DNA from: an uncultured Verrucomicrobia subdivision 3 bacterium
Lineage (GTDB): Bacteria > Verrucomicrobiota > Verrucomicrobiia > Limisphaerales > UBA11358
Assembly (NCBI GenBank): GCA_903865745.1
Contig: CAIPKV010000031.1
Location: 16,757 to 80,756, forward strand
DNA length: 64,000 nucleotides
Direction of reading: 5' to 3'
This document shows positions 28,734 through 37,671 of this stretch, one piece after another (position 1 is the first letter of the stretch; each line of letters starts with the position of its first letter). A program made the position numbers and the translations under genes. The notes beneath the pieces were generated by a model. That model searched no databases. It saw nothing but the letters and a program-made list of their open reading frames with translations, and was not told the DNA's origin.

Positions 28734-31343
28734 ATGTTCGCCGAAACTCAACTCACGCCCATGATGGCGCAGTATCGCCGTATCAAAGGCGAACTACCGA
28801 AGGATGCTCTTCTGCTTTTCCGGCTGGGTGATTTTTACGAGATGTTTTTTGAAGATGCACAAACTGGCGCGCAGTTGCTTAACCTCTCGCTTACCGCGCG
28901 CAATGGCGTTCCGATGTGTGGTCTGCCGCATCACGCCGCCAACGGCTACATCGCGCGTATTTTGAAAAGTGGACGTAAGGTTGCAATCTGTGATCAGACC
29001 GAAGACGCGAAGCCAGGCAAGCTTGTGAATCGTGAAGTAACACAAATTCTCTCACCCGGTACGCATTTTGACGAACGGATGCTCGTTGCGGAACGGAATA
29101 ATTTTCTGGCTGCCGTTTATCCGTCGGGAAAAATTTTCGGCCTCGCGCTAGTCGATTTGACTACCGGAGATTTTTTGACGACGGAATTGGAAAACCATGC
29201 TGCTTTACTGGCCGAGTTGGAACGGTTGCGTCCGACAGAAATCATTTTTCCCACTGAAGCAGTTTCACTACGCGATTTACTACGCGCCGGATTCCAGATT
29301 TTAAGTGGCTATGACGATTGGACTTTCGCGCCGGAAACCGCGTTCTTTATGGTTAAGGAGCAGTTCAAGGTTGCCTCCCTTGACGGTTTCGGGCTCAAAG
29401 ATAGGCATGCCGCCATTGGCGCTGCGGGCGGGGCGTTACATTACCTCACGCAGAATCTGCGCCGTGACGTAAAACACCTCACGCGCATTTCGTTTTACCA
29501 ACGTAGTGATTTTCTAACGCTGGATTACACGACGCTGCGACATTTGGAAATCCTTGAACCTCAGCGCCATGACGCACCCCGCAATGCCTCACTTTACGGC
29601 GCACTCAACAAGACTGTCACACCGATGGGTGCGCGGCTTCTACGCAACTGGCTCTCGCAACCGCTTGCCAAAGTGGAACCGATCCGGCAGCGTCAGGACG
29701 CTGTGGAAACGTTCATCAACAATTCTTTTGGTCTCGACGCATTTCGCCAGCAGCTAGGGCAGGTGCGTGACCTCGAACGCACGTTGGGTCGTTTAAGTTC
29801 CGGCAGCGGCAATGCGCGCGACTTAGTCGCGCTACGTTTAGCGCTCGAACAAATTCCGCCACTGAAACAAATACTTCTAAACTTGGTAATTGAGATTAGG
29901 AAAGACGGTTTAAATGAAAACCAGAGCCTCCTCACTGCAGTTCCTACTAGTGAAGAATCAAATCACTTGCGACAAGTCAGCTTGATTGCCGAACTGGATT
30001 TGCAAATCTCTGAATCACCCGACCTCGTCGAAATAATTTCCCGCGCCATAGTGGACGAGCCACCACTGCCCATCAAAGAAGGCGGCATGATTCGTGACGG
30101 ATTTGACTCGGCGCTGGATGAATTACGTAATGCGCAGCGCGATGGTAAGGATTGGATTGCCAAATTGCAGGCCGATGAAATTGCGTCGACCGGAATTTCC
30201 TCACTAAAAGTCCGGTTCAATTCGGTTTTTGGTTATTACATCGAAGTTACCAAGACGAATCTCGATAAGGTACCGGCGCATTATCATCGCAAGCAAACCG
30301 TTGCTAATGGCGAGCGTTTCATCACGCCGGAGTTGAAGGCGATGGAAGGCAAAATTCTTGGTGCAGAAGAGCGTAGTGTTAAATTGGAATACGAAATCTT
30401 CCAGCGCGTGCGCGAAGAAGTACTTGGTCGGCTGCCCAAAATCCAGCAGACCGCAGCCGCCTTGGCCCAATTGGATGTACTGTCGTCATTCGCCGAAACT
30501 GCCAGGCTGCATAATTATAGCCGCCCGCATGTCGCTGGTGAAGGTGTGCTGCAAATCCGTGACGGCCGGCATCCGGTATTAGAACAGCAACTCGTCGAGG
30601 AGCGATTTGTACCGAACGATACGGGGTTCAATACCGAACTCCAAATTGCGCTCATTACCGGGCCGAACATGGCGGGTAAATCTACTTACATCCGCCAGGT
30701 GGCGCTACTAGCGTTACTCGCGCACACCGGCAGTTTTGTGCCGGCGACGAAAGCGCGGATTGATCTTGTTGACCGTATTTTTACACGCATCGGGGCGAGC
30801 GATGATTTGTCACGCGGACAATCCACGTTCATGGTCGAGATGACTGAAACCGCTAACATTTTGAACAATGCCACCCCGCACAGCCTCATCGTGCTGGACG
30901 AAATCGGCCGTGGCACGAGCACCTTTGACGGACTATCGCTAGCGTGGAGCATTGTAGAATTTCTGCATAATCAGGTTGGTGCGAAAACGCTGTTCGCCAC
31001 GCATTATCACGAATTGACCGAACTCGCCGCGCGTCTGCCGCGCATCAAGAATTTCAACGTCGCCGTGCGCGAGTGGCACGACCAGATTGTATTCCTTCGC
31101 AAAATCGTCGAGGGTGGCACGGACAAGAGCTACGGCATCCAGGTCGCACGGCTGGCAGGTGTGCCCAAGGAAGTTTTAGAACGCGCTAAACAAATCCTCG
31201 GTAATCTGGAAGAATCCGAACTCACGCCGGAAGGCAACGTGCGTCAACCGCGCCGCCAGCAAGACCGGGAGAAACTAAAATCCCTTGCGCCACCGCCGCA
31301 GATGGATTTGTTTAGCCAGGATAGGTCCCCGATTTCTACCTGA
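28734..31343 (+). CDS. mutS: DNA mismatch repair protein MutS
   Basis: 869 residues from the ATG at 28734; longer frames upstream have no family support. The mismatch-binding phenylalanine is in FYEMF at residues 34-38. Walker A GPNMAGKST starts near residue 643 and the Walker B/signature region DEIGRGTSTFDG follows about 80 residues later; the helix-turn-helix dimer segment near the C-terminus (VARLAGVPKEVLERA) is intact. MutS finds mispairs and starts repair. It is divergent from amtB. No mutL is in this window. Confidence 0.97.
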   Translation: MFAETQLTPMMAQYRRIKGELPKDALLLFRLGDFYEMFFEDAQTGAQLLNLSLTARNGVPMCGLPHHAANGYIARILKSGRKVAICDQTEDAKPGKLVNREVTQILSPGTHFDERMLVAERNNFLAAVYPSGKIFGLALVDLTTGDFLTTELENHAALLAELERLRPTEIIFPTEAVSLRDLLRAGFQILSGYDDWTFAPETAFFMVKEQFKVASLDGFGLKDRHAAIGAAGGALHYLTQNLRRDVKHLTRISFYQRSDFLTLDYTTLRHLEILEPQRHDAPRNASLYGALNKTVTPMGARLLRNWLSQPLAKVEPIRQRQDAVETFINNSFGLDAFRQQLGQVRDLERTLGRLSSGSGNARDLVALRLALEQIPPLKQILLNLVIEIRKDGLNENQSLLTAVPTSEESNHLRQVSLIAELDLQISESPDLVEIISRAIVDEPPLPIKEGGMIRDGFDSALDELRNAQRDGKDWIAKLQADEIASTGISSLKVRFNSVFGYYIEVTKTNLDKVPAHYHRKQTVANGERFITPELKAMEGKILGAEERSVKLEYEIFQRVREEVLGRLPKIQQTAAALAQLDVLSSFAETARLHNYSRPHVAGEGVLQIRDGRHPVLEQQLVEERFVPNDTGFNTELQIALITGPNMAGKSTYIRQVALLALLAHTGSFVPATKARIDLVDRIFTRIGASDDLSRGQSTFMVEMTETANILNNATPHSLIVLDEIGRGTSTFDGLSLAWSIVEFLHNQVGAKTLFATHYHELTELAARLPRIKNFNVAVREWHDQIVFLRKIVEGGTDKSYGIQVARLAGVPKEVLERAKQILGNLEESELTPEGNVRQPRRQQDREKLKSLAPPPQMDLFSQDRSPIST

Positions 31344-31449
31344 TCAGGCCAACGTTTGAGGCCAGAAGCTTCGAGCTTTTCTAAACCTTGCCGCAAAAAG
31401 GTTGTTTCCGCCGAGTGAATTTGTTGCGACAGTCAGGGCAGGTTTTACT

Positions 31450-32187
31450 GTGAATATTTCATCCGCCAATTTTGTATGTAGCGCGCCGGATCTGGCCTCG
31501 TGTCCGGATGAGTCCTTGCCGGAGTTCGCCTTCATCGGCCGCTCGAACGTCGGCAAGTCATCACTATTGAATACGCTGGCGGGTGTGGAAAGGCTGGCGC
31601 GCGTCTCGCCAACGCCGGGGTTCACAAAGCTCATTAATTTTTATGCCATGGGCAAAACCTGGCGGCTCGTGGACCTGCCCGGCTACGGTTATGCAGAGGG
31701 TTCCCGCAAACACGTTTCTCAATTCAACCGGGCGGCGGCAAATTACATCAAGCGCCGGCCGAATCTTTGCTGCGTTTTTCTGCTGATAGATTCTGGTCTT
31801 GAACCACAGCCGATTGATTTGGAATTTGTGCAATGGCTTGCCAGTCATGCGTTGCCCTTTGTAATTGTATTCACGAAGACGGACCGCGGTACGCCGGAAC
31901 AAATTCAGTCAAACATCGCAGCGTTCAAGGCGGGCATCGCCGTCTGGTTCGAGCAGTTGCCGGAGATTTATCAGTGCTCCTCTGAAACCGGGCATGGCCG
32001 GACCGAACTACTCGCCGTTATCAGCAAAATTGTGGATGCCGGCCCAGCGTTGTCCGAACCCGCGCCACCGACAGTGCCGTTTCCCCCGGAAATCGAACCG
32101 CCATTCCGAATGCAGATACGCGCCGGCAATGTGCGCGAAAAAGATCCGCTCGCCAAAAAAAAACTCAAGGGCGCCCGGCCTTGGTAA
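31450..32187 (+). CDS. engB: Ribosome biogenesis GTP-binding protein EngB/YsxC
   Basis: 245 residues from the GTG at 31450, which has an AGG motif upstream; a TTG at 31402 would add 16 residues. Nucleotide-binding motifs: G1 GRSNVGKSS, G3 DLPGYGYA, G4 TKTD. The YihA/EngB family helps assemble the large ribosomal subunit. The protein is longer than most (about 200 residues), with a proline-rich C-terminal tail after residue 200 (PPTVPFPPEIEPP) that ends in a basic stretch. Start choice is uncertain. Confidence 0.9.
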   Translation: MNISSANFVCSAPDLASCPDESLPEFAFIGRSNVGKSSLLNTLAGVERLARVSPTPGFTKLINFYAMGKTWRLVDLPGYGYAEGSRKHVSQFNRAAANYIKRRPNLCCVFLLIDSGLEPQPIDLEFVQWLASHALPFVIVFTKTDRGTPEQIQSNIAAFKAGIAVWFEQLPEIYQCSSETGHGRTELLAVISKIVDAGPALSEPAPPTVPFPPEIEPPFRMQIRAGNVREKDPLAKKKLKGARPW

Positions 32188-32241
32188 GTTTGGCGCTGCG
32201 TCACTTGCGAATTTCCAGTTTAGTCATATTTTGTTCGCGCT

Positions 32242-33327
32242 ATGGAAAATAATTTAACTTCGACTCCGCACCTGTTTTCACCGCTGACCATTCGTTCGGT
32301 GACGCTGCGCAATCGCATCGGCGTTTCGCCCATGTGCCAATATTCAGCCACGGACGGCGTCGCGAACGATTGGCATTATGTCCATCTTGGCTCGCGCGCC
32401 GTCGGCGGCGCGGGACTTGTCATCGTTGAGGCTACAGGCGTCGCGCCGGAAGGCCGCATCACCCCGGGCTGTCTTGGTTTGTGGGGTGAGCAGCACATCG
32501 AGCCGCTCGCGCGCATCGCAAAGTTCGTGAAGGCGCATGGCGCGGTGGCCGGAATTCAGATTGCGCACGCTGGTCGCAAGGCGTCTGCCGATCTGCCTTG
32601 GAATGGCGGCGCGCATTTATCCGCCGCGCAAGGCGGTTGGGAAACCATTGCGCCCAGCGCCATCGCCTTTGGTGGTGAATTGACGAAAGTTCCGCGCGCG
32701 ATGACGGAAGCTGAAATCGTCCGGGTGCAAAATGATTTTGTGGCGGCCGCTAAGCGCGCACTAACGGCTGGCTTTGAATGGCTGGAGTTGCACGCGGCGC
32801 ACGGTTATTTGTTCAACGAATTTCTTTCGCCACTCACGAACCAGCGCACGGATAAATATGGTGGCAGTTTTGAAAATCGAACCCGCCTGCTGCTCGACAC
32901 CACGCGCGCTGTCCGGAAAGTCTGGCCGGATCATCTGCCGCTCGCCGTGCGCATTTCGGCAACCGACTGGAGGGAAGACGGTTGGCAGATCGAAGATAGT
33001 ATCGCGCTGGCAAAATTACTTAAAGCCGAGGGCGTTGATTTGATGGACTGCAGTTCCGGTGGCGTGGTGCCGGATGCAAAAATCACGGTAAAGCCCGGCT
33101 ATCAAGTTCCCTTCGCCGAAAAAGTCCGGCACGGCGCGGGCATCGCCACTGCGACCGTGGGTTTCATCACCGAACCGAAACTGGCGGATGACATCGTGCG
33201 CAACGGTCAAGCTGACGTGGTGCTGCTTGCCCGGCAGATGCTCGTGGATCCCTATTGGCCAGCGCACGCCGCCAAGGCGCTGGGTCATAAGCTAACGCCG
33301 CCGAACCAATACGCGCGCGCCTGGTAA
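32242..33327 (+). CDS. NADH:flavin oxidoreductase of the Old Yellow Enzyme family (YqjM-like)
   Basis: 361 residues. FMN barrel motifs: SPMCQYSA at the start with the cysteine/tyrosine pair typical of YqjM (NamA), IQIAHAGRKAS for flavin and substrate histidines, RISATDW and the C-terminal LARQMLVDPYWP. The family reduces electrophilic double bonds and nitro compounds with NADPH in the cytoplasm. Physiological substrate unknown. Starts 54 bp after engB on the same strand; FmdB-like zinc ribbon follows 45 bp later. Confidence 0.9.
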   Translation: MENNLTSTPHLFSPLTIRSVTLRNRIGVSPMCQYSATDGVANDWHYVHLGSRAVGGAGLVIVEATGVAPEGRITPGCLGLWGEQHIEPLARIAKFVKAHGAVAGIQIAHAGRKASADLPWNGGAHLSAAQGGWETIAPSAIAFGGELTKVPRAMTEAEIVRVQNDFVAAAKRALTAGFEWLELHAAHGYLFNEFLSPLTNQRTDKYGGSFENRTRLLLDTTRAVRKVWPDHLPLAVRISATDWREDGWQIEDSIALAKLLKAEGVDLMDCSSGGVVPDAKITVKPGYQVPFAEKVRHGAGIATATVGFITEPKLADDIVRNGQADVVLLARQMLVDPYWPAHAAKALGHKLTPPNQYARAW

Positions 33328-33372
33328 GCCGCCGCGCTTGAACATTCCTGTCGAGAGGATTACTTTTTCTTT

Positions 33373-33600
33373 ATGCCAATTTACGAATTTCATTGTGCCC
33401 AGTGCGAAAAAGATTCCGAAATCCTAATCCGCTCCGCTGAATGGCAGGGGACAAAATGTCCGCATTGCGGTTCCGCGAAGCTGGCCAAGAAATTTTCCAC
33501 CTTCGCTTCTGCCGGAGCCGGCAATGACACTAATGCGAGCAGAAAAGCCAGCGGTGGTAGTGGTGGCTGTTGTGGAGGGCATTGTCACGGCGGCCATTGA
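33373..33600 (+). CDS. FmdB-family zinc ribbon protein
   Basis: 75 residues. Starts with MPIYEFHCAQC, and a second CPHC completes a two-CxxC zinc ribbon within the first 36 residues, the FmdB/putative regulatory family. The tail is rich in glycine, cysteine and histidine (GGCCGGHCHGGH) and could bind further metal. Such proteins have no firm function. It lies 18 bp before the kinase-like gene on the same strand. Confidence 0.9.
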   Translation: MPIYEFHCAQCEKDSEILIRSAEWQGTKCPHCGSAKLAKKFSTFASAGAGNDTNASRKASGGSGGCCGGHCHGGH

Positions 33601-33618
33601 GGCGAAATACTTCGCCGC

Positions 33619-34683
33619 ATGAATTTGAAGCATGATGCGCGCGCCATCGCCGGCCAGTTTCAACTGGCCGGCGAATTTCTGCAGGCCGAACCGTTTGGCA
33701 GCGGCCACATCAACGATACTTACCGCTTCACACTTGCAACCGGCAGCGCGCGCAGCCGTTTTATTTTGCAGCGCTTAAACACGGCGGTTTTCCAGAATCC
33801 CGCCGCCGTCATGGAAAACATCCGGCGCGTCACGGCCCATCTGGCCGGAAAAAAAGCCCGCGCCCTCACGCTGATTCCGGCACGTGATGGCAAATCGTTT
33901 CATTGCGACGCAGACGGATACTGGTGGCGCATCTTTCCGTTTATCGAAAAGACGTGCGCAGTGGATGTCGTGGAATCGCCCGCCCAGGCGTTCGCGGCCG
34001 CCCAAGCGTTTGGCAATTTTCAAAAACTTCTCGAAGATCTGCCCGCACCCCGATTGCACGAGACGATTCCTGATTTTCATCATACGCCCAAACGCATGGC
34101 CGCTTTGGAAAAAACCATTGGCGCCGATGCGCAAAACCGCGCCGCTTCCGCCAAGGCGGAAATCGAATTCGCCCTGAAAAATGCGGCGATATGCTCTGTC
34201 CTGCTCGATGCGAATCTGCCGGAGCGAGTCACGCACAACGACACAAAGATGAATAATGTGCTGCTCGATACGGCGACCGGCGAAGGCGTTTGCGTGATTG
34301 ATTTGGATACGGTGATGCCCGGGCTCGCGCTTTATGATTTCGGCGACATGGTACGTTCGATGACGAATCCGGCGGCGGAAGGCGAACGCGATCTGGCAAA
34401 AGTCGAGATGCAGTTTCCGTTGTTCGAGGCGTTGCTGCGCGGCTATCTGGCGGGCACCGGAGATTTTCTGACACCGGCGAAAAAAAATCTGCTGCCGGTC
34501 TCCGGCCAGCTCATCACCTTCGAGCTGGGCCTCCGCTTCCTGACCGATTTTCTGGCAGGCGATGCTTATTTCAAAGTTCGTCAATCCGGCGAAAACCTCG
34601 ACCGCTGCCGTGCGCAGTTCAAATTGTTTGAATCCATCCGCCGGCAGGAACTGGCCATGCGCAAACTCGTGGCCGCGATTTAA
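33619..34683 (+). CDS. Phosphotransferase, N-acetylhexosamine kinase-like (APH fold)
   Basis: 354 residues. The aminoglycoside-phosphotransferase fold shows FGSGHINDTY as a glycine-rich nucleotide loop, catalytic THNDTKMNNVLLD near residue 205 and the metal motif VIDLDTVMPG near 230. Sequence order and spacing recall N-acetylhexosamine 1-kinase (NahK) and related mucin-degradation kinases, which fits an organism that breaks down glycans; homoserine kinase-like proteins are the alternative. Array B begins about 140 bp after the stop. Confidence 0.8.
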   Translation: MNLKHDARAIAGQFQLAGEFLQAEPFGSGHINDTYRFTLATGSARSRFILQRLNTAVFQNPAAVMENIRRVTAHLAGKKARALTLIPARDGKSFHCDADGYWWRIFPFIEKTCAVDVVESPAQAFAAAQAFGNFQKLLEDLPAPRLHETIPDFHHTPKRMAALEKTIGADAQNRAASAKAEIEFALKNAAICSVLLDANLPERVTHNDTKMNNVLLDTATGEGVCVIDLDTVMPGLALYDFGDMVRSMTNPAAEGERDLAKVEMQFPLFEALLRGYLAGTGDFLTPAKKNLLPVSGQLITFELGLRFLTDFLAGDAYFKVRQSGENLDRCRAQFKLFESIRRQELAMRKLVAAI

Positions 34684-35095
34684 AGCCGAATTTACGGCAC
34701 GAACTTTTCTTCACCGATTTTCAGTGGAAAGGACTTCAAAACGCGATAAACCGGGTTTTAGGGGTAAAACTGTCCCAAGACAGGACACAAATGCGGTTTT
34801 GAGCGGGAATAAAATGAAATTCTTCCGGATAACGCTGTCTGACTTCCATGCGTCGGAGACATTCTTCAGGAAGTAGCCAACGTTTTTCCGTGAGTGAAGG
34901 TGGTTTTTCCGTGTGTCGAGGTGGGGATTCCGTGAGTGAAGCGGCGGCTTCCGTGCGGCGGCGAGGTATATCTGGAAGCCAACCGGCGAGTTCCGTGCGT
35001 CGGTCACCGACCTCCGTGCGCCAAAGAGTGGCTCCCGGAAGTCCGGGACGGTTTTCCGGAAGAAAATGGGCGTCAACCGTCAGCCGGCGGATTTG
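34684..35095. other. Convergent intergenic region holding 21-bp array B
   Basis: No gene supported. Lies between the converging kinase-like and thiH genes. A short GTCCC/GGGAC-like imperfect hairpin (TGTCCCAAGACAGGACA near 34771) precedes the array, which fills most of the remainder. Confidence 0.7.
34823..35060. repeat. 21-bp periodic array B with TTCCGTG cores
   Basis: Twelve units start at 34823, 34844, 34865, 34886, 34907, 34928, 34949, 34970, 34991, 35012, 35033 and 35054, an exact 21-bp step. Best cores read TTCCGTGAGTGAA or TTCCGTGCGTCGG; outer units read TTCCGGA, TTCAGGAA and TTCCGGA. The units at 34970, 35012 and 35033 are degenerate. Symmetry is weak but present (TTC..GAA, TCC..GGA, CCG..CGG). 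Function unknown. Confidence 0.88.
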
Positions 35096-36298
35096 TTACA
35101 GCGTCAGCGCCGCGTCCCAGTCTTTCCAGACCGGTTCGTAGCCTAGGGTGCGGATGCGCGCAGCCACTTCGCCAGGCGTGCGCTCGTCGGCGATATTGAA
35201 CTGGCCGGTGGCGTTCGTCGCGCGGTTTTCCACGGGCGCCCATTCGCTCGCGCCGGACGCGAGTTCCTTGATAAGGCCGCGCTCGGTGTGATGGATTTTC
35301 TCGCGACCCGCACCGGTGTAGCCGCCCGGCTCGGTGCGCGCCCCGGCGCTCATCGTGGTGACGCCCAGCGGAATCAAGCCGTCGCGGAGCTTTGGATTTT
35401 CGCGTGTGGACAAAACAATTCCCACGTCAGGAAACATCAGGCGGAGGGCGCAAATGAGTTGCGCCAGCTCGCGGTCGCTGATGTGCGTGAGGGCTTGAAA
35501 CTCGCCGGCGCAGGGCCGGATGCGCACGGTGGAAATGGTGAGGGCGGCCTTCCAGCAATTGCGCAACAGATAATCGGCATGCGCCGCCGCGCTCAGCGCT
35601 TCGTAGCGCCAGTCGGCCAAACCGTACAGCGGGCTGATGCCGAGCCGGCGGAAACCGGCGGCGTAGGCGCGCTCGGGTGTTTCGAGGCGCCAGTCGAAAT
35701 TTCGTTTCGGCCCGGCGGTGTGCATCTCGGCATAGACCGCGCGGTCGTAAGTTTCTTGATACACCACGAGTCCGTCCGCGCCGGCGGCGACGAGCGGACG
35801 ATATTCCGCCACTTCCATCGGACCGACTTCGAGCGATACGCTGGGCCAGTCGGCATGCAGGGCGGCAATGCAGTCGCGCAGATAGCCGTTGGAAACAAAT
35901 TTGGGATGTTCGCCCGCCACGAGCAAAATATTGCGGAAGCCCTGCGCCTTGAGCGCCTGCGCTTCCTGCCGCATTTCATCGAGCGAGAGCGTGACGCGGA
36001 GAATCGGGTTGTCGCGCGAGAAGCCGCAGTAGGAACAATTGTTGACGCATTCGTTGGAAAGATACAGCGGCGCAAATAGCCGGATGGTCTTGCCGAAGCG
36101 CTGCTGCGTCAGCAGATGCGCGCGCTGGCCCATGGCTTCCAGATTTTCCGTGGCGGCCGGCGAAATCAGCGCGGCGAAGTCGGCGAGGGAAAATTTATTT
36201 CTGGCAACCGCCTCGCGCGCGGCGGCAGCGGTGGTGCCGAGCGATTTTTTGACGAGGGCAGCCAGCGGCAATGAATTGAATTCAGCGACAAAACTCAC
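35096..36298 (-). CDS. thiH: 2-iminoacetate synthase ThiH
   Basis: 400 residues. Radical SAM motif CVNNCSYC near residue 87 and the ThiH-like barrel follow (LLVAGEHPKFV, VYQETYD, SPLYGLADWR). ThiH cleaves tyrosine to dehydroglycine for the thiamin thiazole ring, in complex with ThiG. No other thi gene is nearby. FbiC/CofH and HydG are relatives; the GEHPK and QETYD segments favour ThiH or HydG-like enzymes, and the lack of hydrogenase genes favours ThiH. Confidence 0.85.
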   Translation of the reverse strand: MSFVAEFNSLPLAALVKKSLGTTAAAAREAVARNKFSLADFAALISPAATENLEAMGQRAHLLTQQRFGKTIRLFAPLYLSNECVNNCSYCGFSRDNPILRVTLSLDEMRQEAQALKAQGFRNILLVAGEHPKFVSNGYLRDCIAALHADWPSVSLEVGPMEVAEYRPLVAAGADGLVVYQETYDRAVYAEMHTAGPKRNFDWRLETPERAYAAGFRRLGISPLYGLADWRYEALSAAAHADYLLRNCWKAALTISTVRIRPCAGEFQALTHISDRELAQLICALRLMFPDVGIVLSTRENPKLRDGLIPLGVTTMSAGARTEPGGYTGAGREKIHHTERGLIKELASGASEWAPVENRATNATGQFNIADERTPGEVAARIRTLGYEPVWKDWDAALTL

Positions 36299-36379
36299 GG
36301 GAACAATCTAGCAGAGAAGCCATCGAAGTCGAGACGACGGCTTGATTCGCTTTGCGCCGCTCTGCTACCGTCAGCCGCC

Positions 36380-37651
36380 TTGAAAACGAATGCCGCCTTG
36401 TCCGCGCTCGGTCGCCGTACCGCGCCGCCCGCCATTTCGTGGTTGATGAAAACCGCGCTGTCGCGGCCGAAGCTGATTTCGCTCGCCGCTGGTTTTACGG
36501 ACAACGCCACGCTGCCCACGAAAATTTCGCGCCAGCTGCTAAATGAAATTCTACTTTCGCCCAAAACCGGCCGGCCTGCATTGCAATACGGCATCAGTGC
36601 CGGCGAAAACACTTTGCGCGAACTTACCGCCACACATCTCCAAAAGCTCGACGGCGGCCATGACCGCGCGCATTCGCCGGAACGCGTGCTCATCACCGGC
36701 GGTTCGCAGCAGTTGCTCTACATGACGCTGGAGGCGCTGTGCGACGAAGGCGATATCGTGCTCGTCGAGGATCCAACGTATTTTGTTTTTCTAAGCATTC
36801 TCCAAAGTCGAAATATAAAGGCGCGCGGCGTGAAGTTGGAGCCCGACGGCGTTGATCTGACGCACCTGGAAAAAATCCTGACGCAGTTGCAAAAGTCCGG
36901 CGAGCTGCGGCGCGTTAAGGCGCTTTACCTCGTCACGTATTTTCAAAATCCTACCGGCGCAACCACCAGCCTGACCAAGAAGCATGCGGTTCTGAAGCTA
37001 CTGAAGAAATTCGAGCGCGCCGCTGGACACCCGCTGTATTTCATCGAAGACGCGGCGTATCGTGAGCTGCGCTTTGATCACGGCGAGGATGTGCCGACTG
37101 CGTTGACGCTGCCCGGCGCGCGCGAACGTGTGATTTATGCTGGTACTTACAGCAAGCCGTTCGCGACTGGTGTGCGCGTGGGCTTTGGGATTTTGCCGGA
37201 ACCGGTTTACACCACCGTCTTGCGCATCAAGGGCAATCATGATTTCGGCACCGCGAATCTGCTGCAACATTTGCTCGCCCGAGCGCTGGCCACGAAGCTT
37301 TACGACCGACATGTTGCGATAATCCGGAAAAATTACGCCCGCAAAGCGCGGTTGATGCAGTTGGCGCTGGCTAAACATTTTCCGGCGAATGTGGAAATCT
37401 GGGAGGCTGGTGGCGGGCTGTATTTCTGGGCGCGACTGCCTAAGGAAATTTCCACCGGTATGAAATCGAAGGTGTTTCAAGCCGCGCTGAAGGCGGATGT
37501 GCTCTACGTTCCCGGTGAAATCTGCTACGCCGATGATTCGACGCGAGCCAAACCAGATTGCGAAATGCGCATCAGCTTTGGCAGTGCGAATGAAGAGAAC
37601 ATCCGCGAGGGAATTAAGCGGCTTGGTGTGGTGCTGAAGAAATTTGTTTGA
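36380..37651 (+). CDS. PLP-dependent aminotransferase, class I/II (LysN/MocR-type)
   Basis: 423 residues from a TTG at 36380, kept because the family starts with a helix ending in PPAISWL that this start preserves. Motifs: ITGGSQQLLYMT, DPTYFVFLSIL, FQNPTGAT, the catalytic lysine in GTYSKPFATGVRVG, and a C-terminal arginine in CEMRISFG. Members act as 2-aminoadipate or branched-chain aminotransferases. There is no HTH domain. Exact amino acid substrate unknown. The gene is divergent from thiH. Confidence 0.88.
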   Translation: MKTNAALSALGRRTAPPAISWLMKTALSRPKLISLAAGFTDNATLPTKISRQLLNEILLSPKTGRPALQYGISAGENTLRELTATHLQKLDGGHDRAHSPERVLITGGSQQLLYMTLEALCDEGDIVLVEDPTYFVFLSILQSRNIKARGVKLEPDGVDLTHLEKILTQLQKSGELRRVKALYLVTYFQNPTGATTSLTKKHAVLKLLKKFERAAGHPLYFIEDAAYRELRFDHGEDVPTALTLPGARERVIYAGTYSKPFATGVRVGFGILPEPVYTTVLRIKGNHDFGTANLLQHLLARALATKLYDRHVAIIRKNYARKARLMQLALAKHFPANVEIWEAGGGLYFWARLPKEISTGMKSKVFQAALKADVLYVPGEICYADDSTRAKPDCEMRISFGSANEENIREGIKRLGVVLKKFV

Positions 37652-37671
37652 GAAGAAGGCGCGGCAGGTTT

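Noticed and set aside
34711..35076. A 121-residue minus-strand frame with repeated xxRK heptads across array B
   Set aside because: Same cause as in array C; lies between convergent genes with no promoter and no family match.
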